Origin: an uncultured Bacilli bacterium
GTDB taxonomy: Bacteria > Bacillota_I > Bacilli_A > RF39 > UBA660
Length of the DNA stretch: 64,000 bases
Direction: 5' to 3'
Assembly: GCA_934090685.1 (NCBI GenBank)
Contig: CAKOJN010000004.1
Coordinates: forward strand, 66,189 to 130,188
Positions 35,762-45,328 of the stretch are shown one piece after another (position 1 is the stretch's first letter; each line of letters begins with the position of its first letter). Below the pieces are notes generated by a model that ran no database searches, had not been told where the DNA came from, and saw nothing but the letters and a program-made list of their open reading frames with translations. A program made the translations under genes and the position numbers.

Positions 35762-35820
35762 AAATCTTGTAAAAGTTTATCGGTTATAAATAATCTAGAA
35801 CCAGAAGAAATGACTCATAA

Positions 35821-37446
35821 TCATTTCTTTTCTAATGTATTCATTATGTATGGTACCATTTGCATTTTTCTTGAAACAACATTTTTAAGAGGTACTCCTT
35901 CATATATTTCTTCAAGACTATAACTTTCTTTAATTATCTCTTCAGCAGAACTATTATAAATTACATATGATAAATTTTGAAAAATATCAGTTATAAATAG
36001 TGTAACTACTTTAAGTTTTTCAACATTCGCTACTTCGTCTAAATAAGCAACTAATCCTTTCATTTTTTTATTAATATAATCAAAATCACTAGTAAGTACT
36101 TGTCCTATTGCAAAACTATAATCGCCTGCTTTAAATGATTTATAATCTTTATGAAGTAAATTTTCAAAAGATAATCCTTTAACACTCATACCATGTTTTA
36201 ACATATCCATGCCATAATCTTTGTATTTGATTTTTGCTATTTTAGAAAGATTAATTAAAGCATCAGTATCTCTAATGGTTGTTGTTGGTGATGTTAATAA
36301 AAGAGTATCAGATATAATGGCAGAAGCCATTAATCCAGCAATATGTGGTGGAATTTCAATATCATTTTCTTTGTATAAATCATAAATAATTGTATTAACG
36401 CAACCAGTTCTAGAATTTCTAAAATTAATTGGATTTTTAGTATTTATATCCCCAATATTATGGTGATCTACTACTTCTAATATTTCTGCTTCATCTAATC
36501 CATCAACACTTTGTGATGAATTGTTATGGTCAACTAATATTACTTGTTTTTTTACCGCATCTGCACTATCAGTTAAAGTAAGTAATCCGGTACATTCATT
36601 TTTACTATTAATTATTGGATAATTTGAATGTTTTAGTTTTTTACTTTCGACTAAGAAATCAGATAAATAATCAACTTCATTAAATGTAACAGATGTAAAC
36701 TTAATCATATCTTTAATATAATTAGATAATGATATTAATTTAGCGACCTCATATGCTGTATAAGGTGTAGAAATAATATTTATTTTATTCTTTCTTGCTT
36801 TACTTAATATCTCATTAGAAAGTTCAAGATTTCCTACTACTATTATTAGTTTAACTTTATTTTCAATTGCATATTCAAGTATTACTCTTCTATCACCTAC
36901 TATTAATATAGAGTCATTATCAAGTTCTACTTTATTTAAGAATGTTTCTTTTCCGAATGTTGCTGCTAAAACCTTACCAGATATTTCTTTATCATATTTT
37001 AGTACTTTATTACCTCTTAATACATTTATTAAATTCCCATAAGATGTATTTATTTTATGATAATCTCCGTTTACTATTTCTCTAGCAAGTTGTTTTAATG
37101 AAACATATCCATAATATTCATTTTTGTTTTCTACTATTGACAGTCCTGTTAAATTATACTTACTCATATAATCCATGGCGTCCTTTATAGATGAGTTTTT
37201 ATCGATAAAACAATCCTTATGATAAGAAACATCTTTTATTTGAAGTTTAACATCATTTAAAAACATCGGCACTTTAACTTTAAAATAATCTAATGCATAT
37301 TTAGTTTCAGAATTAACATTACCAAGTACACAAGGGATTGTATTAAACCCTAATTGATTCTTCAAATATGATAGTGCAATTGCACCACACACTGAATCAG
37401 TATCAGGATTTTTATGTCCAAATATATATATAGGCTTATTATTCAT
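35821..37446 (-). CDS. CBS-domain manganese-dependent inorganic pyrophosphatase
   Basis: The 541-residue protein is a family II (DHH) pyrophosphatase with an inserted regulatory block. The N-terminal GHKNPDTDSVCGAIA carries metal ligands, then a CBS pair (about 70-125 and 240-300) encloses a DRTGG domain (SILIVGDRRVILEYAIE, about 185-230), then LVDHNN, VVDHHNIGD and the DHHA2 half. CBS-PPases hydrolyse pyrophosphate and are inhibited or activated by adenine nucleotides; those with DRTGG bind diadenosine polyphosphates. ATG 37446 has GGAGGGG upstream; the in-frame start at 37482 does not. Confidence 0.93.
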   Translation of the reverse strand: MNNKPIYIFGHKNPDTDSVCGAIALSYLKNQLGFNTIPCVLGNVNSETKYALDYFKVKVPMFLNDVKLQIKDVSYHKDCFIDKNSSIKDAMDYMSKYNLTGLSIVENKNEYYGYVSLKQLAREIVNGDYHKINTSYGNLINVLRGNKVLKYDKEISGKVLAATFGKETFLNKVELDNDSILIVGDRRVILEYAIENKVKLIIVVGNLELSNEILSKARKNKINIISTPYTAYEVAKLISLSNYIKDMIKFTSVTFNEVDYLSDFLVESKKLKHSNYPIINSKNECTGLLTLTDSADAVKKQVILVDHNNSSQSVDGLDEAEILEVVDHHNIGDINTKNPINFRNSRTGCVNTIIYDLYKENDIEIPPHIAGLMASAIISDTLLLTSPTTTIRDTDALINLSKIAKIKYKDYGMDMLKHGMSVKGLSFENLLHKDYKSFKAGDYSFAIGQVLTSDFDYINKKMKGLVAYLDEVANVEKLKVVTLFITDIFQNLSYVIYNSSAEEIIKESYSLEEIYEGVPLKNVVSRKMQMVPYIMNTLEKK

Positions 37447-37507
37447 TTTATCCCCTCCATCAAATATTTGTAATAATACCACTTTTCGTAGGAAAAATAA
37501 AGGTTTT

Positions 37508-38389
37508 TTAATTAATTTCTATCAATTCATATTCAGTTGAACCTACACCTAATGCTTCAGAGGCTTCAATTGTATGTAATCCATTTCTTGATTCCACTCT
37601 TTCTATAAAATGTTTCTTTCCTTCATCAGAACTATTATATATTAAATCAATACACGCTTTATCTATTGCTACAGGATCGGTTGAAGCAAGAATTCCTATA
37701 TCTTTCATACATGGGTCTTCAGCTTTAGCACAACAATCGCAATCAACTGATAAGTTTGCCATAACATTTATATATACAATATTTCCTCTAAAATATTTAA
37801 CAACACTACTAGCTGCATCAGCCATGGATTCTAAAAACTTTTCCTGCGGAGCAATATTATCCCACAGTTTTTCTTGTTCAAATATTTTACCAGCAGAATG
37901 AATATAACACTTCCCTTTACTAGAAGCCATTCCAATAGATAATTGTTTTAAAGCACCACCATATCCACCCATAGGATGTCCTTTAAAATGTGATAAAACT
38001 AACATAGAATCATAATTTATAATATTTTTCCCTAAATAGTTTTTCTTGATTATCTTTCCATTAGGTATATCAAGCTCAAGATCTGGTCCTTCAGCATCAA
38101 GTAAATCAACATCATAATATTTACTCCATCCATGATCACTTAATAATTTTTTATGCTTTTCAGTAGTATTTCTCGAACCTGAATATGCAGTATTACATTC
38201 AACAACAGTTCCTCCTAAATAAGTAATTATATCTTTATAAAATATAGGTTTTAAGTAATTTTGATTTCCCTCTTCACCAGAATGCACTTTAATAGCAATT
38301 TTTCCTTTTAACTCTTTACCTACAATATTATATAAATCTAGTACAGTTTTCGAACTAATTTTTTTGCTAAAATAAACTTTTGATTTCAT
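37508..38389 (-). CDS. DUF362 family iron-sulfur protein
   Basis: The 293-residue protein has the DUF362 pattern: KVHSGEEGNQNYL early, LVLSHFKGHPMGGYGGALKQLSIGM in the middle, and VDCDCCAKAEDPCMKDIG with clustered Cys, then ASTDPVAIDKACIDLIY. Members of this family are uncharacterised, sometimes fused to ferredoxin domains. GGAGAG precedes ATG 38389, which overlaps the stop of the deaminase-like gene, so both are translated from one message. Confidence 0.85.
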   Translation of the reverse strand: MKSKVYFSKKISSKTVLDLYNIVGKELKGKIAIKVHSGEEGNQNYLKPIFYKDIITYLGGTVVECNTAYSGSRNTTEKHKKLLSDHGWSKYYDVDLLDAEGPDLELDIPNGKIIKKNYLGKNIINYDSMLVLSHFKGHPMGGYGGALKQLSIGMASSKGKCYIHSAGKIFEQEKLWDNIAPQEKFLESMADAASSVVKYFRGNIVYINVMANLSVDCDCCAKAEDPCMKDIGILASTDPVAIDKACIDLIYNSSDEGKKHFIERVESRNGLHTIEASEALGVGSTEYELIEIN

Positions 38390-38390
38390 A

Positions 38391-40571
38391 TTATCTCTCC
38401 CTTTCATTTTTTTCTATTGTATTATATATTCCATCTAAATATTTTTCCCTATAATTTAGATAATCAGATGTATATTTCTTAATAAGTTTTAGAGATTTAA
38501 TATCAACATCTTTATAATCAGATATTTCTTTATCTATAGATAAAATCATATTCATAAACTTATCAGAACCATTTTTTAATGTCCTTACAATAGATACAAG
38601 TGCCATAGCTCCAGAAGCTTCATCCAATTTAACTTTTTCTTTAGCTTGTTCAAGCAAATCATAAATATATTCATCATATACACCAGCATCACTATCTAAC
38701 ATTTCCCTATATAAGTTATCTATTTCTTGACTTACATTTTTTTCACTCTCAAGAATCTTATCAACAATTAAATCAATAGAGGTTGTGTCTTTGCCAAAAG
38801 TCTGCGATAAATGCTCCAAATATTTTTTTGCTTGACTTTCTGCTTTTCCAATATCAAGTTTGTAAGAAGGTTCAGAAATACTTATTACCTCTTGCTCAGT
38901 AAGCTGAGCACTCTTTATATAATCAGATTTTATTTTACCAGTAGAGCCAGGAACATCATAAGCAGAAAGATTCTTTGCTATGTTTTCTTCTTGTATTAAT
39001 GAAGTAGAATACATTCCTCCACCATCAGTTGAAAAAACATATTTTATATTGTTTCTATCATAATATTCAATTGGTATTTTTGATAAATCACTTATGTGAC
39101 TTAATGCATAATTAGAACTAACATTAAATTCAACTATACAATCAAATTCTTTTAAAAGTTCAATTAATTCAGGAGTTTGTTCTATATTAACAGCATGCCC
39201 TATTCTAATTCTAGGTGGTGGTACTATTCCAAATGATACCCCAAACATTTTTTTATAAGCAGTGTTCAATTTTGTTTTAACCCTTTTAAGTGATAATAAT
39301 GTCTTATAAACATTATCAGTAGTATCTTTAAATTCACCAGCATGAAATCTAAGTACACTATTAGGATACATATGTAGTACAGGAATTATCCATTCTAAAG
39401 ATTCTTCAAAAGCTTTAGAAGTTTCATCATTAAATTTACTTTCTAATCCTACTATGTCAACCCCTACAACAACATTATCTTTCAAAAGTTCAAATAATTC
39501 AGAAGAGGCTTCTTTAAAACTACTAACATCCTTATTTCTATCAATACTCATTAATAATTTAAAATTAGGATGTTCACTATTTTTATATTCATCACTTAAA
39601 TATTTCAATGTACTAAATGTAGAAAAACTTATTTCTAAATATTCAATACCCTCATTTTTTAATTTATTTAGTGATGTCTCTAATAGTATAGAATACATTT
39701 TACTTAATTTTAAAGAAGAAGATTTATGCTTTAAATTGTTTATACTACACTTAATTTGTCCAACTTCTTTTTTAAGTTCATTTGCTTTTCTATTTAACTC
39801 ATTTTTATTTTTACCATTATTTTCTTTAGAAGATTTTTTTCTTAATTTAGAAATCTCTTCTTCTAATAGTTCTATTCTTCCTAAATATTCAATTTTTTCA
39901 TTTTCAATACTAGATAAATCAACATCTAATAATTTAGAACATCTACTAAGTAAAATATTTCTGTTTTTATTTACAGTTAATAAGTCATCAAAAGTAGTTC
40001 TTTTTGTCAAATCTAACTTAAGAGCTTTTATCACATTATCCTTATAGCCAAAATTAATTAACTCTTCTAATGAATACTCCTCTTCAGAACTAAAATCTAA
40101 CTTCCCATTCCTAATAGGAAATTTAAGATGAAAAGCATCAAGTAAATATACAAATTCTTCAGCTGATAATATTTCAATTAAATGAGTATGTAGTTCAGTC
40201 TTTAACTTTTGTGTATCAGACCATTTAAACCTATTTAATCTTCTAGCATTAGACATTTGTTCTTTTACTTTTTCTTTTACAGAAACAAAATAATTGCTAG
40301 AAGCATCTTTAACATTTAAAAAATTATATATAGATGATAATACCCTAATTTCAGTAGAAGTTATTTTAGATTTATATATTATTTTTCCATCTCTAATCTC
40401 ACATATTTTTTTATTTCCTAATGTGATAATAGTTTTATTTTTACGAGTAACCACATTAATAAAAGAATTTAAAAAATCTAAACTTGAATCACTAAATGAA
40501 ATAGTAACTTCATTATCATTTAAATTTATATACATTATTATATTTTGATCATTAATCTTTATTTTTAGCAT
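38391..40571 (-). CDS. adenosine-deaminase-superfamily protein with long extensions and an internal coiled coil
   Basis: The 726-residue protein has metal-dependent deaminase motifs: TELHTHL (HxH, near 130), a Lys/Glu-rich coiled coil (about 235-290) inserted after the first strand, LRFHAGEF (His and catalytic Glu), RIGHAVNI, VEFNVSSNYALS, and FSTDGGGMYST (terminal metal Asp). The usual enzyme is about 340 residues. Here there are about 110 N-terminal residues, the coiled insertion and a helical C-terminal region of about 170. Metal site residues are intact, so deamination or a related hydrolysis is likely; substrate unknown. GGAG lies 8 nt before ATG 40571. It overlaps the DUF362 gene downstream. 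Confidence 0.8.
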   Translation of the reverse strand: MLKIKINDQNIIMYINLNDNEVTISFSDSSLDFLNSFINVVTRKNKTIITLGNKKICEIRDGKIIYKSKITSTEIRVLSSIYNFLNVKDASSNYFVSVKEKVKEQMSNARRLNRFKWSDTQKLKTELHTHLIEILSAEEFVYLLDAFHLKFPIRNGKLDFSSEEEYSLEELINFGYKDNVIKALKLDLTKRTTFDDLLTVNKNRNILLSRCSKLLDVDLSSIENEKIEYLGRIELLEEEISKLRKKSSKENNGKNKNELNRKANELKKEVGQIKCSINNLKHKSSSLKLSKMYSILLETSLNKLKNEGIEYLEISFSTFSTLKYLSDEYKNSEHPNFKLLMSIDRNKDVSSFKEASSELFELLKDNVVVGVDIVGLESKFNDETSKAFEESLEWIIPVLHMYPNSVLRFHAGEFKDTTDNVYKTLLSLKRVKTKLNTAYKKMFGVSFGIVPPPRIRIGHAVNIEQTPELIELLKEFDCIVEFNVSSNYALSHISDLSKIPIEYYDRNNIKYVFSTDGGGMYSTSLIQEENIAKNLSAYDVPGSTGKIKSDYIKSAQLTEQEVISISEPSYKLDIGKAESQAKKYLEHLSQTFGKDTTSIDLIVDKILESEKNVSQEIDNLYREMLDSDAGVYDEYIYDLLEQAKEKVKLDEASGAMALVSIVRTLKNGSDKFMNMILSIDKEISDYKDVDIKSLKLIKKYTSDYLNYREKYLDGIYNTIEKNERER

Positions 40572-40664
40572 GATAACTACTCCTAAATTGTATACTATAT
40601 AACAATTATAACACAATTTCTTTATTTTTGAGATTATTTTTGCTATAATTACGTAGTGATTGAG

Positions 40665-41156
40665 ATGAAATATGATAAAGAATTTTTACAATATATAAAT
40701 GAGATACTAAAATCAAAAGAATTTCAAAAAAGGAAAAAGTATCTTCACCATGAAAACCAAAGCGTTTATGATCATTCTTTAGAAGTAGCATATAAATCAT
40801 ACTTATATGCTAAAAAACATAATCTTAATTGTAAGGATATAAGTATAGGTGGTTTATTACATGACTTTTATTATAAGCCATGGCAAAACAGTGGAATTAA
40901 AAAATCATTTTTCAAAATGCATGGATTTGTTCATGCTAAAGAAGCACTTGAAAACTCATTAAAACATTTTCCAAATTTAGTTAATGATAGAGTCGCAGAT
41001 ATAATATTAAGGCATATGTTTCCACTTAACATAATACCACCAAAATATAAAGAATCTTGGGTTGTTACAATGGTAGATAAATTTTGTTCATTAGAAGTAT
41101 TAAAACATCCAAAAAGTTATCCTAAATATTTGGGATTTAATAAAAAGAAGGAGTAA
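40665..41156 (+). CDS. HD-domain phosphohydrolase
   Basis: The 163-residue protein carries HHENQSVYDHSLEVA and GGLLHDFYY (the HD pair), FVHAKEALEN, and later ILRHMFPLN. This is the compact HD hydrolase form acting on nucleotides or similar phosphate esters; substrate unknown. ATG 40665 is preferred to the in-frame GTG at 40656, although the ribosome binding site (GATTGAG) is weak in either case. The next gene starts 2 nt after its stop. Confidence 0.8.
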   Translation: MKYDKEFLQYINEILKSKEFQKRKKYLHHENQSVYDHSLEVAYKSYLYAKKHNLNCKDISIGGLLHDFYYKPWQNSGIKKSFFKMHGFVHAKEALENSLKHFPNLVNDRVADIILRHMFPLNIIPPKYKESWVVTMVDKFCSLEVLKHPKSYPKYLGFNKKKE

Positions 41157-41158
41157 TT

Positions 41159-41839
41159 ATGGAAATAGTAAAAATATATTTTTTAATATTTATTATTTAT
41201 TCTATGACAGGTTGGTTATTAGAAGTAATATCAACTTATCCAGATACAAAATGCTTTGTTAATAGAGGCTTTATGGTAGGACCTTATTGTCCTATATATG
41301 GCAAATGTGCATTATTAATGATTTTTTTGCTTCACCCATTTAAAAAAATATATACTATATTTATTATGTCAGTAATAATTTGTAGTGTTGCAGAATATAT
41401 AACAAGCTATGTAATGGAAAAATTATTTAAAGCAAGATGGTGGGACTACTCAAAATATAAATATAATTTAAATGGAAGAATATGTTTGCAAAACAGTTTA
41501 CTTTTTGGTGTTTTAGGAGTAGTGCTAATTAAATTTATTAATCCACATGTATTCAATTTTATATGTAGCCTTTCTCCAAAACTTATAAATATACTATTTT
41601 ACTCAATATTAACTATTTATATATGTGACTTCTTTGTATCATTCAAAGTAATTATGAAAGTTAAAAACATGTCTATAAAATATGTTAACTTGGATAATAC
41701 AAAAGAAATAACAGAAAAAATAAAGTCAATATTAAATGATAAATTATTAACAAGAAGAATTATTAAAGCTTTCCCTAATATTAAATTTAATATTAAAAAA
41801 GCAGTTGAAAACTTAAAAGAAAGATTTGAGCAGTCTTAG
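41159..41839 (+). CDS. CmpB-like (ABC_trans_CmpB) membrane protein
   Basis: The 226-residue protein has about five membrane helices. The family signature is seen in YSMTGWLLEVI near the start, RGFMVGPYCPIYGKCAL, and WWDYSKYKYNLNGRICLQNSLLFG. The family (PF06541) is annotated as putative ABC transporter type IV, but there is no ATPase next to it and a transport role is unproven. It is co-transcribed with the HD gene. Confidence 0.85.
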   Translation: MEIVKIYFLIFIIYSMTGWLLEVISTYPDTKCFVNRGFMVGPYCPIYGKCALLMIFLLHPFKKIYTIFIMSVIICSVAEYITSYVMEKLFKARWWDYSKYKYNLNGRICLQNSLLFGVLGVVLIKFINPHVFNFICSLSPKLINILFYSILTIYICDFFVSFKVIMKVKNMSIKYVNLDNTKEITEKIKSILNDKLLTRRIIKAFPNIKFNIKKAVENLKERFEQS

Positions 41840-41851
41840 ACTGTTTTTTAA
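41827..41851 (+). terminator. intrinsic terminator
   Basis: GCAGTC-tta-GACTGT followed by TTTTTT, overlapping the stop codon of the CmpB-like gene. Confidence 0.75.
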
Positions 41852-41916
41852 TGTAAATTAACTATAATTTGATATATTTATGAACATTTTGGTGTATAAT
41901 TATTTTGGAGGTTTAT

Positions 41917-43251
41917 ATGTTTGAAAATAAGAAAATATTTGTTCTTGGTATGGCGAGAAGTGGTTATGAAGTATCTAAACTTTTAGCACAACATAACTGT
42001 GAGGTTCTAGTAACAGATATGAAAGAACAAAAAGAAGAACAAGTAAAAGAATTAGAAAGTTTAAATATAAAAGTAGTTATAACTAGTGACCCAGTAAGTT
42101 TACTTGATAATACATATGACTACGTAGTAAAAAATCCCGGCATTAAGTTAGATCACCCAATATGCTTAAAAGCACAAGAACTTGGTATTAAAGTAGTCTG
42201 CGAAGTAGAAGTAGCATATAGTTTCTTACCAAACGTACAAATAATAGGAATAACTGGAAGTAACGGTAAAACTACAACTACAACACTTATTTATGAAATA
42301 TTAAAACAGGCAAAAAGAAGAGTACACTTAGGTGGGAATATAGGTTACCCAGTGTGTTCATTAGTTAATAAATGTAAAGATGGAGATATCTTAGTATTAG
42401 AAATATCAGGACACCAACTACATGATTGTTATAACTTTAAAACAAATGTATCAGTGATGACTAATTTATCAGAAGTTCATATAGATCACTTTGGTACTTA
42501 TGAAAATTATAAAGACAACAAAGCAAAAATATTCAAGCATCATACTAAAGATGATTTAGCTATTTATAATATTGGTAATGAAGATGTTGTTGATAAAGTA
42601 AAAAATATTAAAAGTACTAAAGTAAGTTTTACATCACAAAACAACATTAAAAGTGATTTATACTTAAAAGATGATGCTATATATTATCATGATGAAAAAA
42701 TAATTGATACAAAAGATATAAAATTGCAAGGAAAACATAATTATGAAAATATAATGTGTGCTATTGCCGCTACTAAAAAATATGGTGTAACAAATAAAGA
42801 TATTTTCAATGTATTAAATAATTTTTATGGCGTTGAACATAGAATTGAATATGTCGCAACAATAAATGGAATAGATTTTTATAATGACAGTAAAGCTACG
42901 AATGTAAAATCCACTCAAATCGCTTTATCTGCTTTTAACAAACCAACTATATTAATACTAGGTGGTCTTGATAGAGGTCACTCCTTTGATGGACTTACTG
43001 AATATATGAAAAATGTTAAATTAGTAGTATGCTATGGTCAAACTAAAAAAAGAATTAAAGATTATTGTGATAAAATAAATATAAAATGTATAGTAAAAGA
43101 TAATTTAAAAGAAGCAGTAGTTGAATCATATAATAATGCTCAAAAAGGATATGTCGTACTATTAAGCCCAGCATGTGCAAGTTGGGATCAATATAATTCT
43201 TTCGAAGAAAGAGGATGTGAATTTAAATCATCTGTAAAGGAATTAGAATAA
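41917..43251 (+). CDS. murD: UDP-N-acetylmuramoyl-L-alanine--D-glutamate ligase
   Basis: The 444-residue Mur ligase has an N-terminal Rossmann domain (FVLGMARSGYEVSKLL), GITGSNGKTTTTTLI (ATP binding, about 110), LEISGHQLHD, NLSEVHIDHFGTYENY, and YNDSKATNVKSTQIAL in the C-terminal domain. It adds D-Glu to UDP-MurNAc-L-Ala in the cytoplasm. GGAGG lies 6 nt before ATG 41917. It stands outside a dcw cluster, next to a membrane protein gene that abuts its stop. Confidence 0.95.
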   Translation: MFENKKIFVLGMARSGYEVSKLLAQHNCEVLVTDMKEQKEEQVKELESLNIKVVITSDPVSLLDNTYDYVVKNPGIKLDHPICLKAQELGIKVVCEVEVAYSFLPNVQIIGITGSNGKTTTTTLIYEILKQAKRRVHLGGNIGYPVCSLVNKCKDGDILVLEISGHQLHDCYNFKTNVSVMTNLSEVHIDHFGTYENYKDNKAKIFKHHTKDDLAIYNIGNEDVVDKVKNIKSTKVSFTSQNNIKSDLYLKDDAIYYHDEKIIDTKDIKLQGKHNYENIMCAIAATKKYGVTNKDIFNVLNNFYGVEHRIEYVATINGIDFYNDSKATNVKSTQIALSAFNKPTILILGGLDRGHSFDGLTEYMKNVKLVVCYGQTKKRIKDYCDKINIKCIVKDNLKEAVVESYNNAQKGYVVLLSPACASWDQYNSFEERGCEFKSSVKELE

Positions 43252-43797
43252 ATGGAAAAATCTAATGCAAATAATAAAAAAGTCATAATACTCTATGCAC
43301 TAACATCATTAATACTTATTTGTATTATTGGGGTACTTGTATTTATTGCAAATAAGCATTTATCATCTATAAAAAATGATATGCCTATTAATAATAATTC
43401 AACTAATCAATCAAATGATTTAATAACAGCAGATGTTGATGTAAAAATCAAAACAAAAACATTTGAGTTCTCTTGTAATAAATTAGAAATATCAAATGAT
43501 AAAGAAAATAATGAATATCGCTTAGTTTCATTTCATGTCAAATTAAAAAACCTAAGTAATCAAAAATTAATAATCCAAGATTATGAAGACTTTTATTGTA
43601 GTGTAAGCAATAAACTTCAAACTAATGTAACTAATAATGATACAGAAAGAAAAAGAATTTCTAAAACAATTAATATAAATGAGTATTCAGATGGCTATGT
43701 AACATTTGAAGTACCAAAAGACACTAAAGTATTTGATTTAGCATATGAAGATGCTTTACTTCATATAGAATTGTTAAATAATAAAAATGCCAATTAA
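43252..43797 (+). CDS. membrane-anchored DUF4352-like protein
   Basis: The 181-residue protein has one N-terminal membrane helix (about 10-32), a Ser/Asn linker, and an immunoglobulin-like beta domain (about 60-180). The pattern FELSCNKLEIS...YRLVSFHVKLKNLSNQKL...DGYVTFEVPKDTKVFDLAY is typical of DUF4352/telokin-like surface domains. Its ATG directly follows the murD TAA, implying coupling. Function unknown. Confidence 0.7.
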   Translation: MEKSNANNKKVIILYALTSLILICIIGVLVFIANKHLSSIKNDMPINNNSTNQSNDLITADVDVKIKTKTFEFSCNKLEISNDKENNEYRLVSFHVKLKNLSNQKLIIQDYEDFYCSVSNKLQTNVTNNDTERKRISKTININEYSDGYVTFEVPKDTKVFDLAYEDALLHIELLNNKNAN

Positions 43798-43806
43798 GGC
43801 ATTTTT
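43784..43806. terminator. bidirectional terminator
   Basis: AAAATGCC-aattaa-GGCATTTT is a perfect 8-bp stem between the convergent DUF4352-like and DUF1846 genes and overlaps the former's stop. Confidence 0.8.
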
Positions 43807-45269
43807 TATTCTATCTCAGAAAGAAACTTTGGTTCACATGTTATATTTATTTTTAAACTCTTAAGTGCCTTTAAGTCTCCATTATTAACCATATATGTTG
43901 AATGTGCTTCACAATACTTAAGTTTTTTTAATTTAGTAACTGCAAGTTCTACCATAGGATTAGTAGCAGAGCATATACTTAATGCAGTTAACACTTCATT
44001 AAGTTGTAATCTTTCACAACCAAGATTTAAATCTTTTTTCATTCTTAGTATCGGTTCAATAACCTTCGGAGATAATAAATCAATATCATCAGGTATTTTA
44101 GATAGCTCCTTAATTGCATTTAATATCACACTGCTAGAAGCGGTTAACAAATCTGTTTGCTTACCAGTTATTATTTTTTTCTTAGTAAGTTTTAATGAAA
44201 CAACTGGAACACCAATCTTTTCACTTTTTAATAGTGCAGGGGCAATTACATCAAGATAGTTTTCTGTGATATTAAGTTCATTCATAAGTAATTTAATTCT
44301 TTGATACGCATCTTCATCACTTAAACCTAGCTTATAATTGTTTGTTTCTTGATAATATCTTCTTACTATTTCTTTTTTGGCAGCCTCACAAACAACAGCA
44401 TCATCTTTGATACAACTGCCTATCATATTAACACCCATATCAGTAGGCGACTTATAAATATCAACACCAACTTTATTTAATATATTTTTAAGGACAGGAA
44501 ATAATTCTATATCACGATTATAATTTATAGCTGTTTTTTGATATTCTTCTAAATGAAAAGGATCTATCATATTAACATCTTTTAAATCAGCAGTTGCAGC
44601 TTCATATGCCATATTAACTGGATGCTTTAATGGTAAATTCCATACAGGAAATGTTTCAAACTTAGCATAACCAGCATTTACTCCTCTTTTATTTTCATGG
44701 TATATTTGAGATAAACATGTAGCAAGTTTACCACTACCTGGCCCCGGGGCATTAACAAGTATCAAAGGTTTTGTTGTTTCAATATATGGATTTGCTCCAT
44801 ACCCTTCTTCACTAACAATAGTTTCTACATCAGTAGGATAGCCCTTAGTAAATGTATGAATGTATGTTTTAATCCCATTTCTTTCTAACTTTTTAATAAA
44901 CTTATCAACACTGACTTGATTTTTATACAATGTGATTACCACACTATTAACATAAAAGCCTAGTCTTTTAGATGCATTAATTAATCTTAATACTTCTGCA
45001 TCATAAGTAATACCATATTCTCCCCTGGTTTTGTTTTTTTCAATATCGCCTGCATTAATACAAAATATTATTTCCAAGTCATCTTTTAATTCCTTAAACA
45101 TACTGATTTTAGCATCATTTTTAAAACCAGGAAGTACCCTAGCAGCGTGACTATCATCAAATAGTTTACCTCCCACTTCTAAATATAATTTATCAAATAG
45201 TTTAAATCTCTCACGTATCTTTTCACTTTGTATTTTTACATATTTTTTATTATCGAATCCTTCTTTCAT
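43806..45269 (-). CDS. DUF1846 family protein
   Basis: The 487-residue protein matches DUF1846 along its length: GFDNKKYVKIQSEKIRERF, LYLEVGGKLFDDSHAARVLPGF, LVNAPGPGSGKLATCLSQIYHE (P-loop-like GPGSGK), and KYAKFETFPVWNLPLKHPVN. Structures of this family are known but the reaction is not established; a nucleotide-linked role is suggested by the P-loop-like stretch. It is an isolated gene. Confidence 0.9.
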   Translation of the reverse strand: MKEGFDNKKYVKIQSEKIRERFKLFDKLYLEVGGKLFDDSHAARVLPGFKNDAKISMFKELKDDLEIIFCINAGDIEKNKTRGEYGITYDAEVLRLINASKRLGFYVNSVVITLYKNQVSVDKFIKKLERNGIKTYIHTFTKGYPTDVETIVSEEGYGANPYIETTKPLILVNAPGPGSGKLATCLSQIYHENKRGVNAGYAKFETFPVWNLPLKHPVNMAYEAATADLKDVNMIDPFHLEEYQKTAINYNRDIELFPVLKNILNKVGVDIYKSPTDMGVNMIGSCIKDDAVVCEAAKKEIVRRYYQETNNYKLGLSDEDAYQRIKLLMNELNITENYLDVIAPALLKSEKIGVPVVSLKLTKKKIITGKQTDLLTASSSVILNAIKELSKIPDDIDLLSPKVIEPILRMKKDLNLGCERLQLNEVLTALSICSATNPMVELAVTKLKKLKYCEAHSTYMVNNGDLKALKSLKINITCEPKFLSEIE

Positions 45270-45328
45270 ACCTACCTCACTATTTTAAAATTATACTATT
45301 AATAATACATATAAACAAGCGAACATTT

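Noticed and set aside
35804..35828. Second stem (AGAAATGA/TCATTTCT) as terminator of the pyrophosphatase gene
   Set aside because: The stem is perfect and overlaps the stop, but no T-run follows on the minus strand; the stem at 35734-35761 fits better.
38391..40571. RADAR system RdrB
   Set aside because: No RdrA-type AAA ATPase is next to it; size alone does not support the call.
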